64,000 bases of DNA, taken from contig JAXBDG010000018.1 of NCBI GenBank assembly GCA_036320915.1, forward strand, positions 930,001-994,000, read 5' to 3'. The stretch comes from Linnemannia elongata (Eukaryota > Mortierellomycota > Mortierellomycetes > Mortierellales > Mortierellaceae). Numbering within the stretch: position 1 is the stretch's first letter; every line of letters begins with the position of its first letter. Below the pieces are notes generated by a model. It worked only from the letters and a program-made list of their open reading frames with translations. It was not told the origin of the DNA and made no database searches. Below are positions 43,609-56,645 of this stretch, in pieces. Both the position numbers and the translations under genes were made by a program.

Positions 43609-46600
43609 CTAGAGAGGAGGGAGCTCAGGAACGGCGCCATAGACCTGCTTGAATGCGTCGCCGTATTTGGCCAACCAAGCAATCCGGGCCTGCTTCCTCC
43701 GTTCGATCCTCTCCTCCTCCGTCTCTTGATCGTCCTCGTCCTCGTCCTCTTCCTCCTCATACTCTTCTTCTTCTTCTTCCTCTTCCTCCTCCTCTTCGCC
43801 CTCACCCTCATCTTCATCATCCTCTGCTTCTACTTCGTCGTCGTCTTCGTTGTCATCATCGGTGATTGACTTGGATGAGAGGTCCTTAGAGGCATCGGTA
43901 CGACCGCGCAAAGAGGAGGATTTGAGGTCTTGGATCTGGACTTGGAAGTCGAGGTGTTTCTTTTCGAGGGGAGAGAGGCGGCTTGGGTGGCTGTCGAAGG
44001 GATGGTGCATTCTTGTGCGTGGGCTGGCGCTGTTAGGACTCTTTGTTGGTCCGGCGGGTGCTTGTGCCGTAGTTGGTGCAGTAGTAGTGGTCATGGTGGG
44101 TGTGACCTGATGTTGAAGTAGGTGTTGGTGGTGAGGATGGTTGGGGGTTGGGATAATGGGTCGTGCAGTGGCGGTAATGGGCGCTGCAGCGGCTGCGATC
44201 CCGGGGTTGGTCCTCACAGATGCTGATAGCCCATGGGCGGGATGCAATCCATTCACTATCGCTGCTCCAGTGGCCGAAGACAATGATGATGAGGCAGAGG
44301 AGCAGGAGGAGGAGGAAGAGGAGGAAGAGGAGGTGCTAGTTGATCCTGCTGTGATGTTGTTGTTGAGGTACTGGTTCTGATTCTTGTTCTTGAAGGGTTC
44401 CAAGATAATCGGCTCAAACAGCATGACTTGAGATCCGGTAGGAGAAGGAACAGGCGTCAACCCTTTTGCAAATGTCACCTTCTTCCTGTTCGTGTTCGTG
44501 TTCGTGCCCGTGCCCGTCGCATTGTACGGATGTCCCTGCCCTTGTCCTTGACTAGGTGTGACCGATCTCGATTGCTGACCTCCACCTCCCGAAACAGTCA
44601 AGTTGCCGGTGTTCAATCCTGGAGGCTGAACCAAGGACCGTTTCTTGATACAGGACTTTAACGGCCGCGGTGCCGGCTGGGGAACTTTCTTGCCCTCTGA
44701 ACTGATGGCCGCCTGACCGACTGCCGAAAGGAGGGTGAGTGCAGAAAGGGTCGTCGCCGCTAGAGTGAATGCGGAGGATTGTTGATGTTGAGGGGAGAGG
44801 ATGGGGATGGGGAGGGTGGATTGAGATCCGTTGGGTGAGATGTTGGAACCGGTGGTTCCGGTACGGGTACGGAGGAGTGGGGAGGAGAGGGACTTTGCGA
44901 TTTTTGCTACCAGTCCGCCGGTAGTAGACTTGTTGCTGTCTGCCACTTCAGAATGGTGGTGGTGGTGGTGGTGGTGGTGATCGTCTTCTCGGGATGAAGA
45001 AGAGTAGACAGAGGTATTCGTGCCCTGTCGGACTGGCAAGAGTTTCGGCAACTGCAACTCGGTATCCTTAGCAGAGCGCGGGAAACTGTTGCTGTATGTG
45101 ATCGAATCTGCGACCGGGAAGGAGGTCGCGGTAGTTCCGGCTCCCATACTGCTGCTACGAACCCCAGGTGTGACCAACATCGGCGTAGGACCATTACTAC
45201 CTTCAGTGGATTGTGGGACGACGAGGGGTGCAGGTATGGGTGGTGATACTGTCGATGGCGCGGGGGTCGGTAGAGCTGCAGATGTGAGGTCGAACAAGAT
45301 CGGGAGCGCCGGTGAAATGACCGTAGTCGTTGTTGTTGCCGAACTCAAGCTGGAGGTAGAAGTCGGGGAGCTGGATGTAGGTCCATCAGATTCAGATCTG
45401 GTACTGACGTTCTCGATCACTATCTTGGGTACACCCTCCGCACCAACAGCAGACGTCGGTTTACTAGTCCTCCTCTTCAGATCCTTGCCCGACCCAGACG
45501 CAGCAGTTGCATTGTTTGCAGCTCCAGTGGACGACATTTGGTTATACCGGGCAACAGCGAGTCCAACCTGTCGATTCGCGCAGGCCGCAAACTCGGCTTT
45601 TGACAGTCGGGAACTCGCCAGGATGCCTTCTTCTTCAATCTTTTGAGTCTCGACGATGTCGTCCGTGGAGGCTATAGAGTCCTTTTTGGATGATGGGTCG
45701 TGGAACCGGCTGATCTTATCGACTTGCTCTTCTGTGACGGAAGATGATTTGTCAATGGATGAAGAAGTGTCTTGTACAGAAGTGTCAGAGCATTGGGACG
45801 CGCTCTTTAGGCTGGCGCTTGTAGTTCTGGAACTGGGGTCAGACTCGGTAGGAGTAACATCATTGGCATCTTGGCGACTGATAGGCGAGACTTGAATTTC
45901 CTCCACACTCTGAGACTCCCTCATATATTCCTCTCGTCCTTCCTCATCGCGCGTTTGATCGTGATCCTCATTCTCCAGAGAATACGAGGTTGACGCTTCA
46001 ATAACCTCTCCCTTCACATCCTCGTTCACCGTCTCGACTTCTTTCACCACCTCAACCACCTTCGCAGCAGTTGTCGAAGAGGATGATGTCGCACTATCCT
46101 GTCTCTTCACCAAAATCGGCACCGGTGGCAACGCAATCTGGACAGAATTCGAAACACATGAAATTGCGCCTGAGATGGTCGAGATCCGGTTATGATTATA
46201 CTGCGATACAATCTCGATTGGAAGTTCCAGAAAGGCTCCCATCCTCCCCTTGAAGAAGAACTTGATGACGAACATGTAGTCGACTTTTAGGAGGTCTCTA
46301 TCCTGGATCGTTAGCGCTGTCTCCTATTAGAAAAATATCATTAATATATACGAGAATTATCGTTAGTACAAGGCTATTGTACATCTTCACTGTAGCAAAA
46401 ACAGAGGTATCAGAAGAGAAGAAAAAGGGAGAAGGAGACTTACTGGGATGCGCATGCCGAGTTTGTACATGGAGAGCGACTTTGTAGTCCGAGCATCCTC
46501 ATAGTCCTCATAATACCCCTTCAAATGGTTATCGTTCGCATGACTTTCCTCCGCCTGTGCCGGGACATATGCCTTTGCGATCTTGACCATGTGTGTCTCC

Positions 46601-49600
46601 ACCAGCCTCCTCTTCGGCCCTGTCCCTGCTCCTGGCTCCGTCGCTGCGCCGGAATGTTGGTAGTGATGATTGTTGTCAAAGACTTGCGCCCGCCCAGCGA
46701 TAGGCGAAACGACAGCACAAGCGCTATCATGATCCAACAACGAGAAAATCTCGATCGTCTCTACTAGGGAGACCTTAATATCCACAACTTTCATCATATC
46801 CGACTTTACCACAAACATGTCCATCGTCACATTTTCCCCGGCGGCGGCGACAGATTTGTCGATGTGGGCTCCGAACCCAACTTCGTCCAGTCCATCGGTA
46901 CTGTCTTTGCGGGATCCCAGTTTCGGACGCGACGACCCTCCGGTGCTGCCCTGTTTTTGGAGGTCGAGCTCTTGTTGGTGCTGCTGCTGTTGTTGTTGTT
47001 TTAGTTGGCGGGAGCGGTACTGGTCTTCGGCGGAGAGCATTTCATCTGGGTCAAAACGCGCCTTCTTCACCGACACCGACGCATTCCCACTCACACTCCC
47101 AGTCCCAGACGCAGAAGAAGCCGACTCCTCCTTAGCATGACTCGATAACGCACCAATATCCGAATAAGACCGCGTCATACCCGAACCTACCCCGACATGA
47201 TGCGCCGACAAAGAATTCGACCCACCAGCACTTGACGCCGACGACGAAGGCAGTGGGGCATTAAGCGAGCCTCGCCTCTGATGCGACGACTGCCGCCGGT
47301 AATGATGACCATGATGTCCGTGATGACTTGAGGAGGACGAGGAGGAAGTAGCAGGTCCTAAACCCCAGAGACTGTAGGGTTTCACAGCAGCGGTGCCCAA
47401 GACAGAGTTTGCTTTTGGGATGACAAACCTAACCCCCGCCTGACGCTTCACTCCTCCTCCTGCTGCTGCAGTAGCTGAGGAAACAAAAGAGGTTGCAGAT
47501 GTGGTGGTGGTGGTCATGGCCTTGTTGTTGATAGAGGTGGACGGGTTGAGGTCATGCGGCGAGGTAATCTTTGTAGCAGTACGGATCTGAACGAGTTCGA
47601 AGAGTGATAATGGTAAAGGGTGTTGCAAGACAAACATCTCTTTCCCACGACGGATATGAACATTCCTAAATAATGCCCACAGAAAACCGCGTTAATTAGT
47701 ATTATGAAGTACAATAGTACGTGTTATGTGAGCGAAAAGTCAAAAAGCACAACAAAAGAAAATGAAAGCAAAAACGGAACTTACGCGGTGAGTTGGTAGC
47801 TGATAGAGGCATGCGCATTACGGTAAGTACCCCCAACACGTTCAGGGATCCGCATTTGGAAACTGATTCCTTGCTGTGTCCCCGGGGGGAGTCTCCCGGG
47901 TTGTGCCAGATCAGTCTCTGCTAGGGATGAGGAAGAGTGCATTAAGGATGATGACCTGCTCGGGATAGGGCCACAGGCCGATGTAGTTCCCGAATGTGAT
48001 GACGAAGTGGCCGTGTGTGAGGTTGAAGAGGATGTCGAGGAGGACGAAGTGGAAGAATAGGAAGGGGACGAAGAGGACGAAGAGGACGAAGAGGAGGAAG
48101 AGGTGTCGAGGATACATTTGAGTTCTTCGATGGGAAGGACTAGAGTCTTGTGGAGGAAACAGTGTCGGTCGGTTCTTGTCCTCGACAGCAATCCTGCTCC
48201 CGTTGTCACCTCTATTCATCCACATATTATCCGCAGAAAGGGAAAAAAATACATTAGTTGCCATGCCTTGCATTGTCCATTCATTCAGTGCGGTAACACA
48301 AAAATTGTAAACAAAGGAAAAGACGTACCTTCAAGCCCAGTCAAATCAATTTCAATATGCTCAACCCACACAGCCCGATCCTGCTTCACCTTTTTCTTCT
48401 TCCCTCCTCCTCCCTTTCCCTTCTTTCCCCCTCCACCACTACCGCTCTTACTCTTGACAGCAGCCTTGACTTCGCTCTCGAGAAGTTCCTTCGCAGTAAT
48501 GATCAACACCCCTCTCAACACCTCCCCTCCTGCTTTAATCGGTTCCGGCACCTTCCAGTCCAGTTTCACGGATGAGTGCTTCATGACCATTTTGCAGACC
48601 CTCGGACGGAGGTATAGGTCTTGTTCTTCCTGATTAGGGTGGAGATGGATATGATCGGTGGTGGTGGGTGGTAGGACTTGACGGTATAACTCCAAAGGAT
48701 GCTGCTGATCCTGAACGACTTGATCCTCCTGCCGTTGTTGTTGTTGCTGTTGTTGGTAATCGGTGGTGGTGGTGGTAGCATGAGCCAAGTACTGCTGCGA
48801 AGACTTTGGAGAAGAAGAAGGATGTTGTGTTTGTGGTGTCAATGATCCTGTTACTTCATCAGCAGTCAACGCCTTCCTACCCTCTTCCTTATCGCCTCTT
48901 CTACTATCACTGCCTCTCAACTCTCCTCCCGGCATTGTGGAATCCTTCTCTGACAGATGTGAACGTGAATGTGAATGTTCCGTCACAGATGAAGGAGAAA
49001 CGGACGTCATGGAAGAACTCGATGATACTGATGCCGATGACGAAACAAAAGAGTCCATCGTCGAGGCGTCCGACCCTCCAACCGATCCATCCTTCATAGA
49101 ACCAGCGGCACCAGAAGCAGGAGTCAGGCTGGCACCACCGCCACTGGCAGTCTCGGGCGAGGCCGTAGAGGGCATGGACGCAAACGCCCGCGAAGGCGCA
49201 GGGACAGGCGACGTTGTAACAGTCAACTGTGGATGATGAGTTCGGACCTTACAACACTTGGGCGTCGGATCGACCAACAGCCCCAAAGAACCATTATTAT
49301 CCACTGCGCCAATTCTGCGATTTAGCCCTCCTCCTCCTCCTCCTCCTCCTCCTCCTCCCGTTGGGCCTGACGCTTTCGCATCCTGCTGTTGTTGGGGAGG
49401 TAGGGGTGTAGTAGTGGGTGCAGCGCCGACTTTGGAGTATGAGAAGCGGCGGTTCTTTTTTTGCTTCTCTGAGGTCCCTGTACTCCCAGTATTAGAACTG
49501 TGTAGGTGGTGCTGGGCGTGATGGTGGTGTAGTCGATGGTGGTGATGGTGTTGAGTATGGCTGTGGGGTGTATGAGAATAATAGATGTGCTGTCGTGGTG

Positions 49601-50168
49601 GAGAGTACTCATGTCCTCCTCCAAGCGTTGTTGTCATAGTGGTCTGTGCTTGTTGATTTTGTTCAGGTTGACTCTGTGGAGACGCTAATTGTGGCTGCGA
49701 TTTTGGTGAATCTTTGACCTTCTTCGCATGCATTACCACTGGTGTAGCTACTGTCGACTGTTGTGGTACTTGGTGAGGGACACAATTGCGAAGAGAGGCA
49801 GACCGCACAATCTGAGGGGACTCTACCTGCCCGTCCGCACTTCTGTCTCTACCTCCTCTCGCCACCGTCATTGTCGTTGTTGTCGACGTAGTGGTCTCCT
49901 TTAAAGACGTCGTAGGTTCAGAAAAAGTGGTGCTAAGGACAGATTCCAATCCTGCGGCAGAGACTTTGGCAGTCGCCTGGATCTCCTGTGCACTCCCTCC
50001 ATCTTGATCCTCACTAACGCCTCCGCTATTCAACCTAACGAAGAGTGCTGCCTCCTTGCTGCTGATGCTGTTATTGCTGTTGAGGTGGGCAGTTGTCTTT
50101 GTCGTTGTGGTTGGTGGGCGTTGGTGTGGTGTCGTTGCTGGGTGTACGAGGTATGTTGGGTCATTCAT
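43609..50168 (-). CDS. Very large alpha-arrestin-like protein
   Basis: Four exons join in frame to 2067 residues: 50168-48329, 48211-47785, 47665-46444, 46323-43609. An arrestin-type N domain starts near residue 523 (VCKMVMKHSSVKLDWKVPEP, IKAGGEVLRGVLIIT) and continues through VWVEHIEIDLTGLEG, LVLPIEELKCILD, the beta pair GISFQMRIPERVGGTYRNAHASISYQL, and NVHIRRGKEMFVLQHPL. A C domain follows (NVTMDMFVVKSDMMKVVDIKVSLVE; RDLLKVDYMFVIKFFFKGRM; FLELPIEIVSQ). Alpha-arrestins are adaptors that steer ubiquitin ligases to membrane transporters. Unusually, the arrestin core is split by Ser-, His-, Gly- and Lys-rich insertions and flanked by about 520 residues of N-terminal and about 850 residues of C-terminal disordered sequence. 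A long Asp/Glu run precedes the conserved-looking end (RIAWLAKYGDAFKQVYGAVP). No PPxY motif was noticed. Confidence 0.8.
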
Positions 50169-51890
50169 TTGGTATGGTCAAAGTCAAGCAAGCCTGTGAG
50201 GAAGCGGAAGGGTGAAGGAGGGAGCGAGGTATAAGTTGTTAAGGTGAGAATGTAGGGTATATCAGGGTATTTGTTATTGTGTTGTCGTTGTCGTTGTCGT
50301 TGTTGGTGTTGGGGTTATAAGAGATGCCTCCTGTTGATAAAGAAAACAACAAAAGAAAGAAAGACGGTTAACAACAAGAAAAGGAAACAAAGACTCAAAC
50401 AAAAAAAAGGAGAGAAGTCGAAGAGAATAGTTGATACGGCTCCTTCCTTGTCCATTGCTATCATCATTGTCGTCACATAGAACGTAGGGAAATGCTCTGT
50501 TGACAATACACTGCTAGTCACCTCTCTTTTGTTCCCTGTTACCGTCTTCCTCTCTTATATCTGCTCTCGTTGTTTGGTTGGTGGTGGCAAGCAGGTAAGG
50601 CTATTGTTAAGGACACACACTAAAACCAGGATCATGCACCTCGCAAGCAAAGTGTAGAAAGTGCCTATTTAGCGGTATGGGTTCGCTCCATTCGTTGGAA
50701 CCAGTCTAAAACGAACGATAGAAGCAACAACATCAAGGAGGCAAAAAAGTGAAGTCGGAAATATAAAATATAGAGTTGAGCTCGTCCGTATTGCATATGT
50801 GTGTGGACGTCTCTGTGCGCCAGCATCCACTTGTGCTCTCATTACTGACAGTCTAGTCGTTTCTTTGCTTTACTCAATCACCCCTCTCACTCTCCCCATC
50901 TCTTGCTAAGCCGTTGAGTGTAGTTATACGCAGTGACAAAAAAAACAAGTGTATTGTCTCCTGGGAAGAGAATAGGATGCATACCGCAGGAACATTTACC
51001 TCTGGCTGCACAGGGGAGGGAAAAGGAGAAGGGGAAAATGTGTTTTGCCTAATGTTGCTTGTGTATGTGGCTGTTGTGAAAGCAAACCCGACCGTTGTGT
51101 CGAGAGAGGGTGAGAGTGTGAGAGAGAGGAAGGGAAAGGAGAGGTACAAGGGAAGGTAATATAAAGTAGGGTGATGAATGTAAGGTATGTGTAATGGAGG
51201 TAGAAGGAAAGAGAAGGAGAGGGAAAGATGGAAAGCAACAACAAAAAATGATCGTTAGTGTGAGCACAGTAGGAGCGAGAACTACATGTAGGAGGATGAA
51301 GAGAGCAAGCCAGTGAAGTGCAGTGGGTATATGTGTGCTCAAGGGGGAATAAACGAATGGAAAATTGAGAGCGGGAAGGAGGGAGGGATGGATTGTAAGA
51401 GAGTGAGTAGAGGAGAGAAAGAAGGGAAAATAAACAGCAGCGACTGGTATGACGTCCAGCGTGGCCAGGATAAAGGCCAGTTAGATATCATAGCATGGAT
51501 CCTCTTCTATTGACAGATAGTTACAGATTCCAGTTCGATAGATATAGCTACTTTCTACCAGCAGAAAGGTCGTTGCATACATCACACACGCACTGGACTA
51601 TAATGTCCCTCTTCATTGTTTTTGTTTCTTTGTTTGTGTCCATGTTCAAGGTCAAAGTGGAATGTAATTCCCTTTGTTGTTGTTGCTGTCATAACATGAA
51701 GACTCCTTTTTACGCTCACCCGACAAATTTACTTCCCTTCTCTTATGACTGCTTTTGTTCCTGAATGCCTTCAAAAAACAATTTTTTTTTCTTCCCGGCT
51801 GATACATCATAACGCGTCCGGATTGGATGTATCTTTGCCATCAATTTAAAAACGCGTATCAGGCATAAAAATAAACTCTTCTCTTTACCT
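50169..51890. other. Promoter of arrestin gene and gene-free stretch
   Basis: GA-rich sequence (50330-50420, 51100-51240, 51380-51430) is interspersed with ordinary sequence. The side next to 50168 carries GTTGTC repeats. No protein-like frame was seen. Confidence 0.5.
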
Positions 51891-52181
51891 TTACTGATCT
51901 TCATCATCAAGGGGAGGTCCTTGCTCCTGTGGGTGATTAAGAGGAGCGACCACATCCTGAGCACCAAGATGGAAAAACATCAATTCGACTGGCACCTGGA
52001 CTGGAGCAGGAGCAGGGAGGGGATCGACTGGAAGAGGCGGCGGTAAGGGATTAATGACAAGGTTGGCAAGGACTTGCGCAACTTCTACTGCTGGCATCGC
52101 GTAGGACATGATCGAGGGGACGAGCGCTTCTTGGGATGGTGGACGGTGTGCTACCGTATTCATCTGTCGGTAAGCGGTCAT
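51891..52181 (-). CDS. Small proline-rich protein with acidic end, unknown
   Basis: This is a 96-residue protein of unknown family starting MTAYRQMNTVAHRPPSQ. The middle is proline-rich (NPLPPPLPVDPLPAPAPVQV), a short hydrophobic patch follows (VELMFFHLGAQDVVAPL), and the end is acidic (PPLDDEDQ). A perfect TATAAAAG lies 109 bp upstream on the same strand (52290-52297), giving unusually clear promoter support for so small a gene. It is close in layout to the protein at 5775-6089 (proline-rich, about 100 residues, acidic end, the same TATA octamer), though the sequences do not align obviously. Confidence 0.6.
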   Translation of the reverse strand: MTAYRQMNTVAHRPPSQEALVPSIMSYAMPAVEVAQVLANLVINPLPPPLPVDPLPAPAPVQVPVELMFFHLGAQDVVAPLNHPQEQGPPLDDEDQ

Positions 52182-52617
52182 CTTCTGCGTGGGTAAACTT
52201 CAACGAGTGAAACAATTCGAAAGAAAAATGAGAGTAAAAGAATGGGTGAGGTTAGAAGTTTGAATGCAAAGTACGTGGATTGCCTCCCTCTTTTATAGTT
52301 GTCATCCTTCGCTTCGCGTCAAAGCGGCTGTGCAAGCACGACAAAGCATTTTCCCAGTGCGAAACGCTCAGCGATCGAAAATACAGATCCGTCATTATGC
52401 TTTTCTATCATCCTAGGGCGAAGATCGCCAGACATCCCAAACTATCGACTCTTTGGACTAATATGAGCACCCCTTGACCCTTTAGACATCAAGCAATAAT
52501 AGAAAACTTACATTGAACACTTCCTGAAGTGGCAGTGTTTGAGTGTACAGCCCAACACGTGACCTTATCTTCTTCTTCCTACGCTTCCATTTCTCTCAAA
52601 AGAAGGTAGGGCTGCAC

Positions 52618-52650
<33 letters not shown>

Positions 52651-52874
52651 GAATACCATAGAACATAGAAGGGTGGTCGGGTTCGAGAAAAGATAAAAGG
52701 AAAAAAACCATAAAAGGCGAAGGACGGAAGATTCTAATGACAATAAAAACAAAACCTCCGAGCATCATCGTCCTCCCTTCCTTCCATTTTGCCTTCCCTC
52801 CGCTCCCTCCAATTGTACAATTACAACACCTGATGTGTATCTGCCATTGGCTGTACGCCTTGAAATCGAAGCGA
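52182..52874. other. Intergenic with A28 run
   Basis: This is the promoter of the small gene at 51891-52181, plus the 3' flank of the next - strand gene, with an A28 run at 52623-52650. No gene was seen. Confidence 0.5.
52290..52297 (-). promoter_or_regulatory. TATA box
   Basis: TATAAAAG on the - strand, 109 bp upstream of the ATG at 52181, followed by 'agg'. It is the same octamer as at 5703-5710. Confidence 0.6.
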
Positions 52875-53579
52875 CTACCGCCGTTGAAGTGGAAGAGAAG
52901 GGGGGTTGCTGGTGCTGTTGACGCTTCTTGTTCTCCTGAGATTGCTGAGGCTGTGCTGTGTGACTGTCGTAATTCCCGTTGCTGATGTTGATGTTGTCGA
53001 TGCTGTTGAAAGAGATGTACATTTTGGTAGACCACGGGAAGTGCATGAAGGAAAGGGTTTGGCCCTGCGACTGGATCGACCTTGCAGTGCAGTAGCAACT
53101 GCAGCCTGCATTGCTGAATTTGTGATGGAAGACTCGAGTGTAGCTCTTCCACTCTCTGCTGATGAAGGAGAGGGTAAAGAGGCAGGGTGTGGTTGTTGAG
53201 GGAAGGCTGGAGGAAGGAGGTTCTGTTGTTGTTGATGTTGTTGGTGGTGAAGGTAGTGGCTGTTTTCCGGCTCCACGACGATGGGTTCTGGAATGATAAT
53301 GCCAGCAACGTCATCCGCAGCCTCCAAGAGAGGGTCGAGTCCAGGAAGATGATCAACAGCCATCAATGCAGCCGCGCCTGGTGGTGGTGGAGAGGGTGGT
53401 GGAGGGAAGAGTCCCATGGGCACCATCGCAATACCAACAGCAATGACAAGAGCAACGGCAGGCGCAGGGGCAGGGTCCAAGGGCAATCCGTATTCAATGA
53501 CCTCAACTTCGACTTCGGGAATGCTATCGCTGTCAGGTACGTTCGAGCGCGGTCGTCGTGCTGGTAATTTTATAAACAT
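52875..53579 (-). CDS. Hypothetical low-complexity protein
   Basis: This is a 234-residue protein of unknown function. I chose the ATG at 53579 rather than the in-frame one at 53618 because its context is a perfect gccaccATG. The first 35 residues are charged and acidic (KLPARRPRSNVPDSDSIPEV, VEVEVIEYG). A small-hydrophobic stretch follows at about 38-60 (PAPAPAVALVIAVGIAMVPMG) that could span a membrane but is rich in Ala/Pro. Then come a proline run, an acidic segment (EAADDVAG, EPIVVEPEN), a His/Gln run and a Ser/Thr-rich basic tail. The sense strand upstream (53640-53840, + GA-rich) fits a promoter. It may be exon 1 of a longer gene. Confidence 0.5.
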   Translation of the reverse strand: MFIKLPARRPRSNVPDSDSIPEVEVEVIEYGLPLDPAPAPAVALVIAVGIAMVPMGLFPPPPSPPPPGAAALMAVDHLPGLDPLLEAADDVAGIIIPEPIVVEPENSHYLHHQQHQQQQNLLPPAFPQQPHPASLPSPSSAESGRATLESSITNSAMQAAVATALQGRSSRRAKPFPSCTSRGLPKCTSLSTASTTSTSATGITTVTQHSLSNLRRTRSVNSTSNPPSLPLQRR

Positions 53580-54045
53580 GGTGGCTGATGTGGTACAGCT
53601 ACAGCTGTGCAAGTGCAACGAAGGAGAGGTAGTGTGAGGCGAAAGGGGGGGGAGATTGATTAGAACGGAGAGGAGTTCTGTGTTGCCATAAAATTAAGGG
53701 CTGTGAGCGAGTCCACGTGAGTGATGAGAGGTTAGATAATGGAGAGCAAGGGAAGATAGAGAGTTGAGAAAGAGAGTAAGAGTGAGAGGGATTGAGCAGT
53801 AAGTAGGGGTGAAGTGAGGCACAAAGGGTTATAAAAAAGAAAAGTAACCAGCGCGAGAGCTTTGTTTTATACTCTTTTTATTATTAGTTGTTGACTGACA
53901 CGCTTTGCCATGGTTCCATTGTTCCATGCACATTTGATCGGATAAGTGTGATGTATAAATTGCTCTTCCTTATGCCTTGGTGGTATTTAATAGCGCTCAA
54001 TTGAATTGAATACTATACATTTTATTTCTCCCACTTTGTGTTTTT

Positions 54046-54240
54046 TGAGGCCCCGCTCTTTTTTCCTCCCTAAGTCTGCATTTTTCGAGGCAACCCATTG
54101 CCGCTCTTTTTTCTCCTGATTGTCTGCATTTTTTTAGGCCACCAACCCATTGCCGTTCTTTTTTTCTCCGGACTGTCTTTTTTTCTCTCTCAATTAGCAT
54201 ATTTTGAGGCCACCAACCCATTGCCGCTCTTTTTCTTCAG
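54046..54240. repeat. Imperfect tandem repeat
   Basis: About four units of 40-70 bp built on 'gaggc(caccaa)cccattgcc' plus 'gctcttttttct' and 'tctgcattttt'. The unit length varies because the T tracts and the middle part differ. Confidence 0.65.
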
Positions 54241-54543
54241 CCAATCAACATGAGCGCTCGCTCCTCTCATCCCAAACTGGCGAAGATTCACCCATTTACT
54301 ACTATACCCTGCGTTGTAGCATGGCTCACAAGTGACAGCAACAACAAACCCTTGTACTTCCTTGTCCTCCATCTTCGTTTTGCCCCTAAAACTGTCATGC
54401 CTGACGCGATGGTCTGTGACCTGTTAGTCTGTAGCATCTCAATCATCAACCTGATTGTTGTTTCTATTGCAGCAATTGTTGACTTTGCCTGCATCACATT
54501 CTCCCTCCACTGCCCCGTTATTCGATTTTTTAGTCCCAACCAA

Positions 54544-54630
54544 GAGACAAAAAGACAAGGAGACAAAGAGACAAAGAGACAAAGAGACAAAGAGACAAAG
54601 AGACAAAGAGACAAAGAGACAAAGAGACAA
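54544..54630. repeat. (AGACAAAG)n microsatellite
   Basis: About nine perfect 8-bp units after two degenerate ones. Confidence 0.85.
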
Positions 54631-56430
54631 GAAAGGAATATATTACCCTTCACATAAGTAGTACGAAACATACCCTTCTCATCCACTCTTACTCCATCCA
54701 TTAATACCCCCATCCATCCGTCAATCCCCATTTCCCTCCATCTCATAATCATCACCAGCCCTTCCACAACGACCACCATTTTCCCGCCTGACTCTCATGC
54801 AACCGTCGAAATCCCTTCTTTTCTTCCCTTGTTTTTTTTATAGCACCTGCACACATACCCTCCCAGAAGGGGAAAAAATTGGGCTCACACTTTTTTTTTC
54901 TAGAGAAGAACACCTACGTAGAAGCACCCTATTCTGGAGAATCGGCTCTGTTTTGTGAACAATGGGGGGTATTGCGCCATGGGGCGATTGGAAGTGGAGA
55001 GAGTTTGTGCTGGAATGAGGTTGAGATGAGGTATTAGGACTAAGCGGTGGATAATTGTGCAGCAGACCGAAAACCAAAAAAAATGACTTGAGTTGAGGTG
55101 AGGTGAGCGGATGAAGAGAATAGAATAGTATGGACAATGTAATACAAAATAAGCATGTGTAAAATAATCCTAGGCAACGCAAAGCGTAGTGTGTAGTGTG
55201 TAATTGTACGACATGAATCAAATGGGCCGGAAAAATGATCGTAGGAGATACGGAATTGAGGCAGGATGAAAAAAAAAAGCCAAGAATGGGAAACAGGGGG
55301 GAAGGAGGAGGAGGCAAAGTAGTGGGTGGAAGTCAATGCAAACGAAAAAGATAAATGAGCGACGCGGTGGAATAGCAAAAAGAGAGCAGAAGAAACAGAC
55401 GGAAGAAGATAGTTCATTATGAGACGAAGTGCGGATCGCAATTGTACGTATCCCGATTACTACGAGAGATCACGTACGGAGCTCGCACTCGGATAGGGAA
55501 AGGACAGCCAAGAAGGAAGCAAATACATTGCGAACTGGCGTACAAGGACGACAAGACGACTATCGTCTTTGTGTTCCAAAGAGTGGAGAGGTACAAAGAA
55601 CGAGGCTGAGAGGAAGTCCAGTCGATTCGTAAGCAAGCAAGGTGAGTCTATTCCTTGTGCCTTCGCCCATGTTCATTTCTCTCTTTTTTGTTACTCATTG
55701 GTCGCTCCATTTGGCCGACAAAAGGTCTAACAGGACATTTTCAGTGACAATTCGTAAGAGACAAGACATAATCCAGGCACAGATTCAGTGATGATGATAT
55801 GTGAGTAAGGAATGCCCCAAGGTCGATTACGTCTAAATAGCTATTATTGCTACTGTGATGGCCAATCCTTACATTCGGGCCTCGGCATTCGCTCTATGCT
55901 TTGCCGGGTATGGCTATTGTTAGACAGGGTTGCTGATTCGAATGAAAGAAAAAAAAGTTGATGTGAAAGAGAGATGACGAGAGATGACCTCCTCTCCTCT
56001 ATGGCGTCAGTTGAGGGGTCCCCCTGGCTGGCGCCGCCCAATGGCACAGCGGCACAGATGTGATGCGACTCTAACGCCGAGCCGTGCGTCACCAGTGGAA
56101 AAGAGAGAATTATGTGCGAACAAAAGGAGGGAAAGGACGTCATTTGTTGGAGGCGGGAGGAACGAAGGCAGATAGACCGAAATCCCAAAATCACCTCAGC
56201 CACACTCAACCTTTTTTTTTCGTTTGTTTACGGCGTGGACATTGCGGGGAAAAGAGCACGAAATGGAAGGCTGGTTGTTTCCACTGAGAATTCTTACATG
56301 CCTTTTTCTCGTTCTTCTTTGTGCAATTCAAATAGTCCACATACCCCTTAGAAAATAATCGAGCTGAGGGCGTCAGCTTAGACGTTTTTGGTCGAATTTG
56401 GTGCATAATGCTCACAAGGGCAAATAACAA

Positions 56431-56461
<31 letters not shown>

Positions 56462-56645
56462 GAAAAAGAAAAAAGAAAAACGATCGGTCCCTCCCAAAAA
56501 AGTATTTTCTCCGAGTATCATTTTTGCATAGTAACCACATCGCCAGTAGTCGTTTAATGATAGTTAGCGCGCATCCCGTTACGAAGGTTCCTTCCTAGAT
56601 CTCTACGCCATGAGGCGCCTTGGCCATCAACGAAAAACTAGGAAT

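Larger units (their letters stand above)
53580..56645. other. Gene-poor stretch with tandem repeats
   Basis: This is the promoter side of the gene ending at 53579, then an imperfect tandem repeat (54046-54240), an 8-bp microsatellite (54544-54630) and an A23 run (56432-56454). The open frame 54250-54657 runs into the microsatellite and is not taken as a gene. 55040-55440 is mostly GA-rich. No gene was recognised. Confidence 0.45.

Noticed and set aside
50630..50720. Possible tRNA gene around a GGGTTCGCTCC motif
   Set aside because: No acceptor or anticodon stems could be paired around it.
54250..54657. + strand frame ending in ETKRQRDK repeats
   Set aside because: The repeats are just the 8-bp microsatellite translated, and the first part has no recognisable family.
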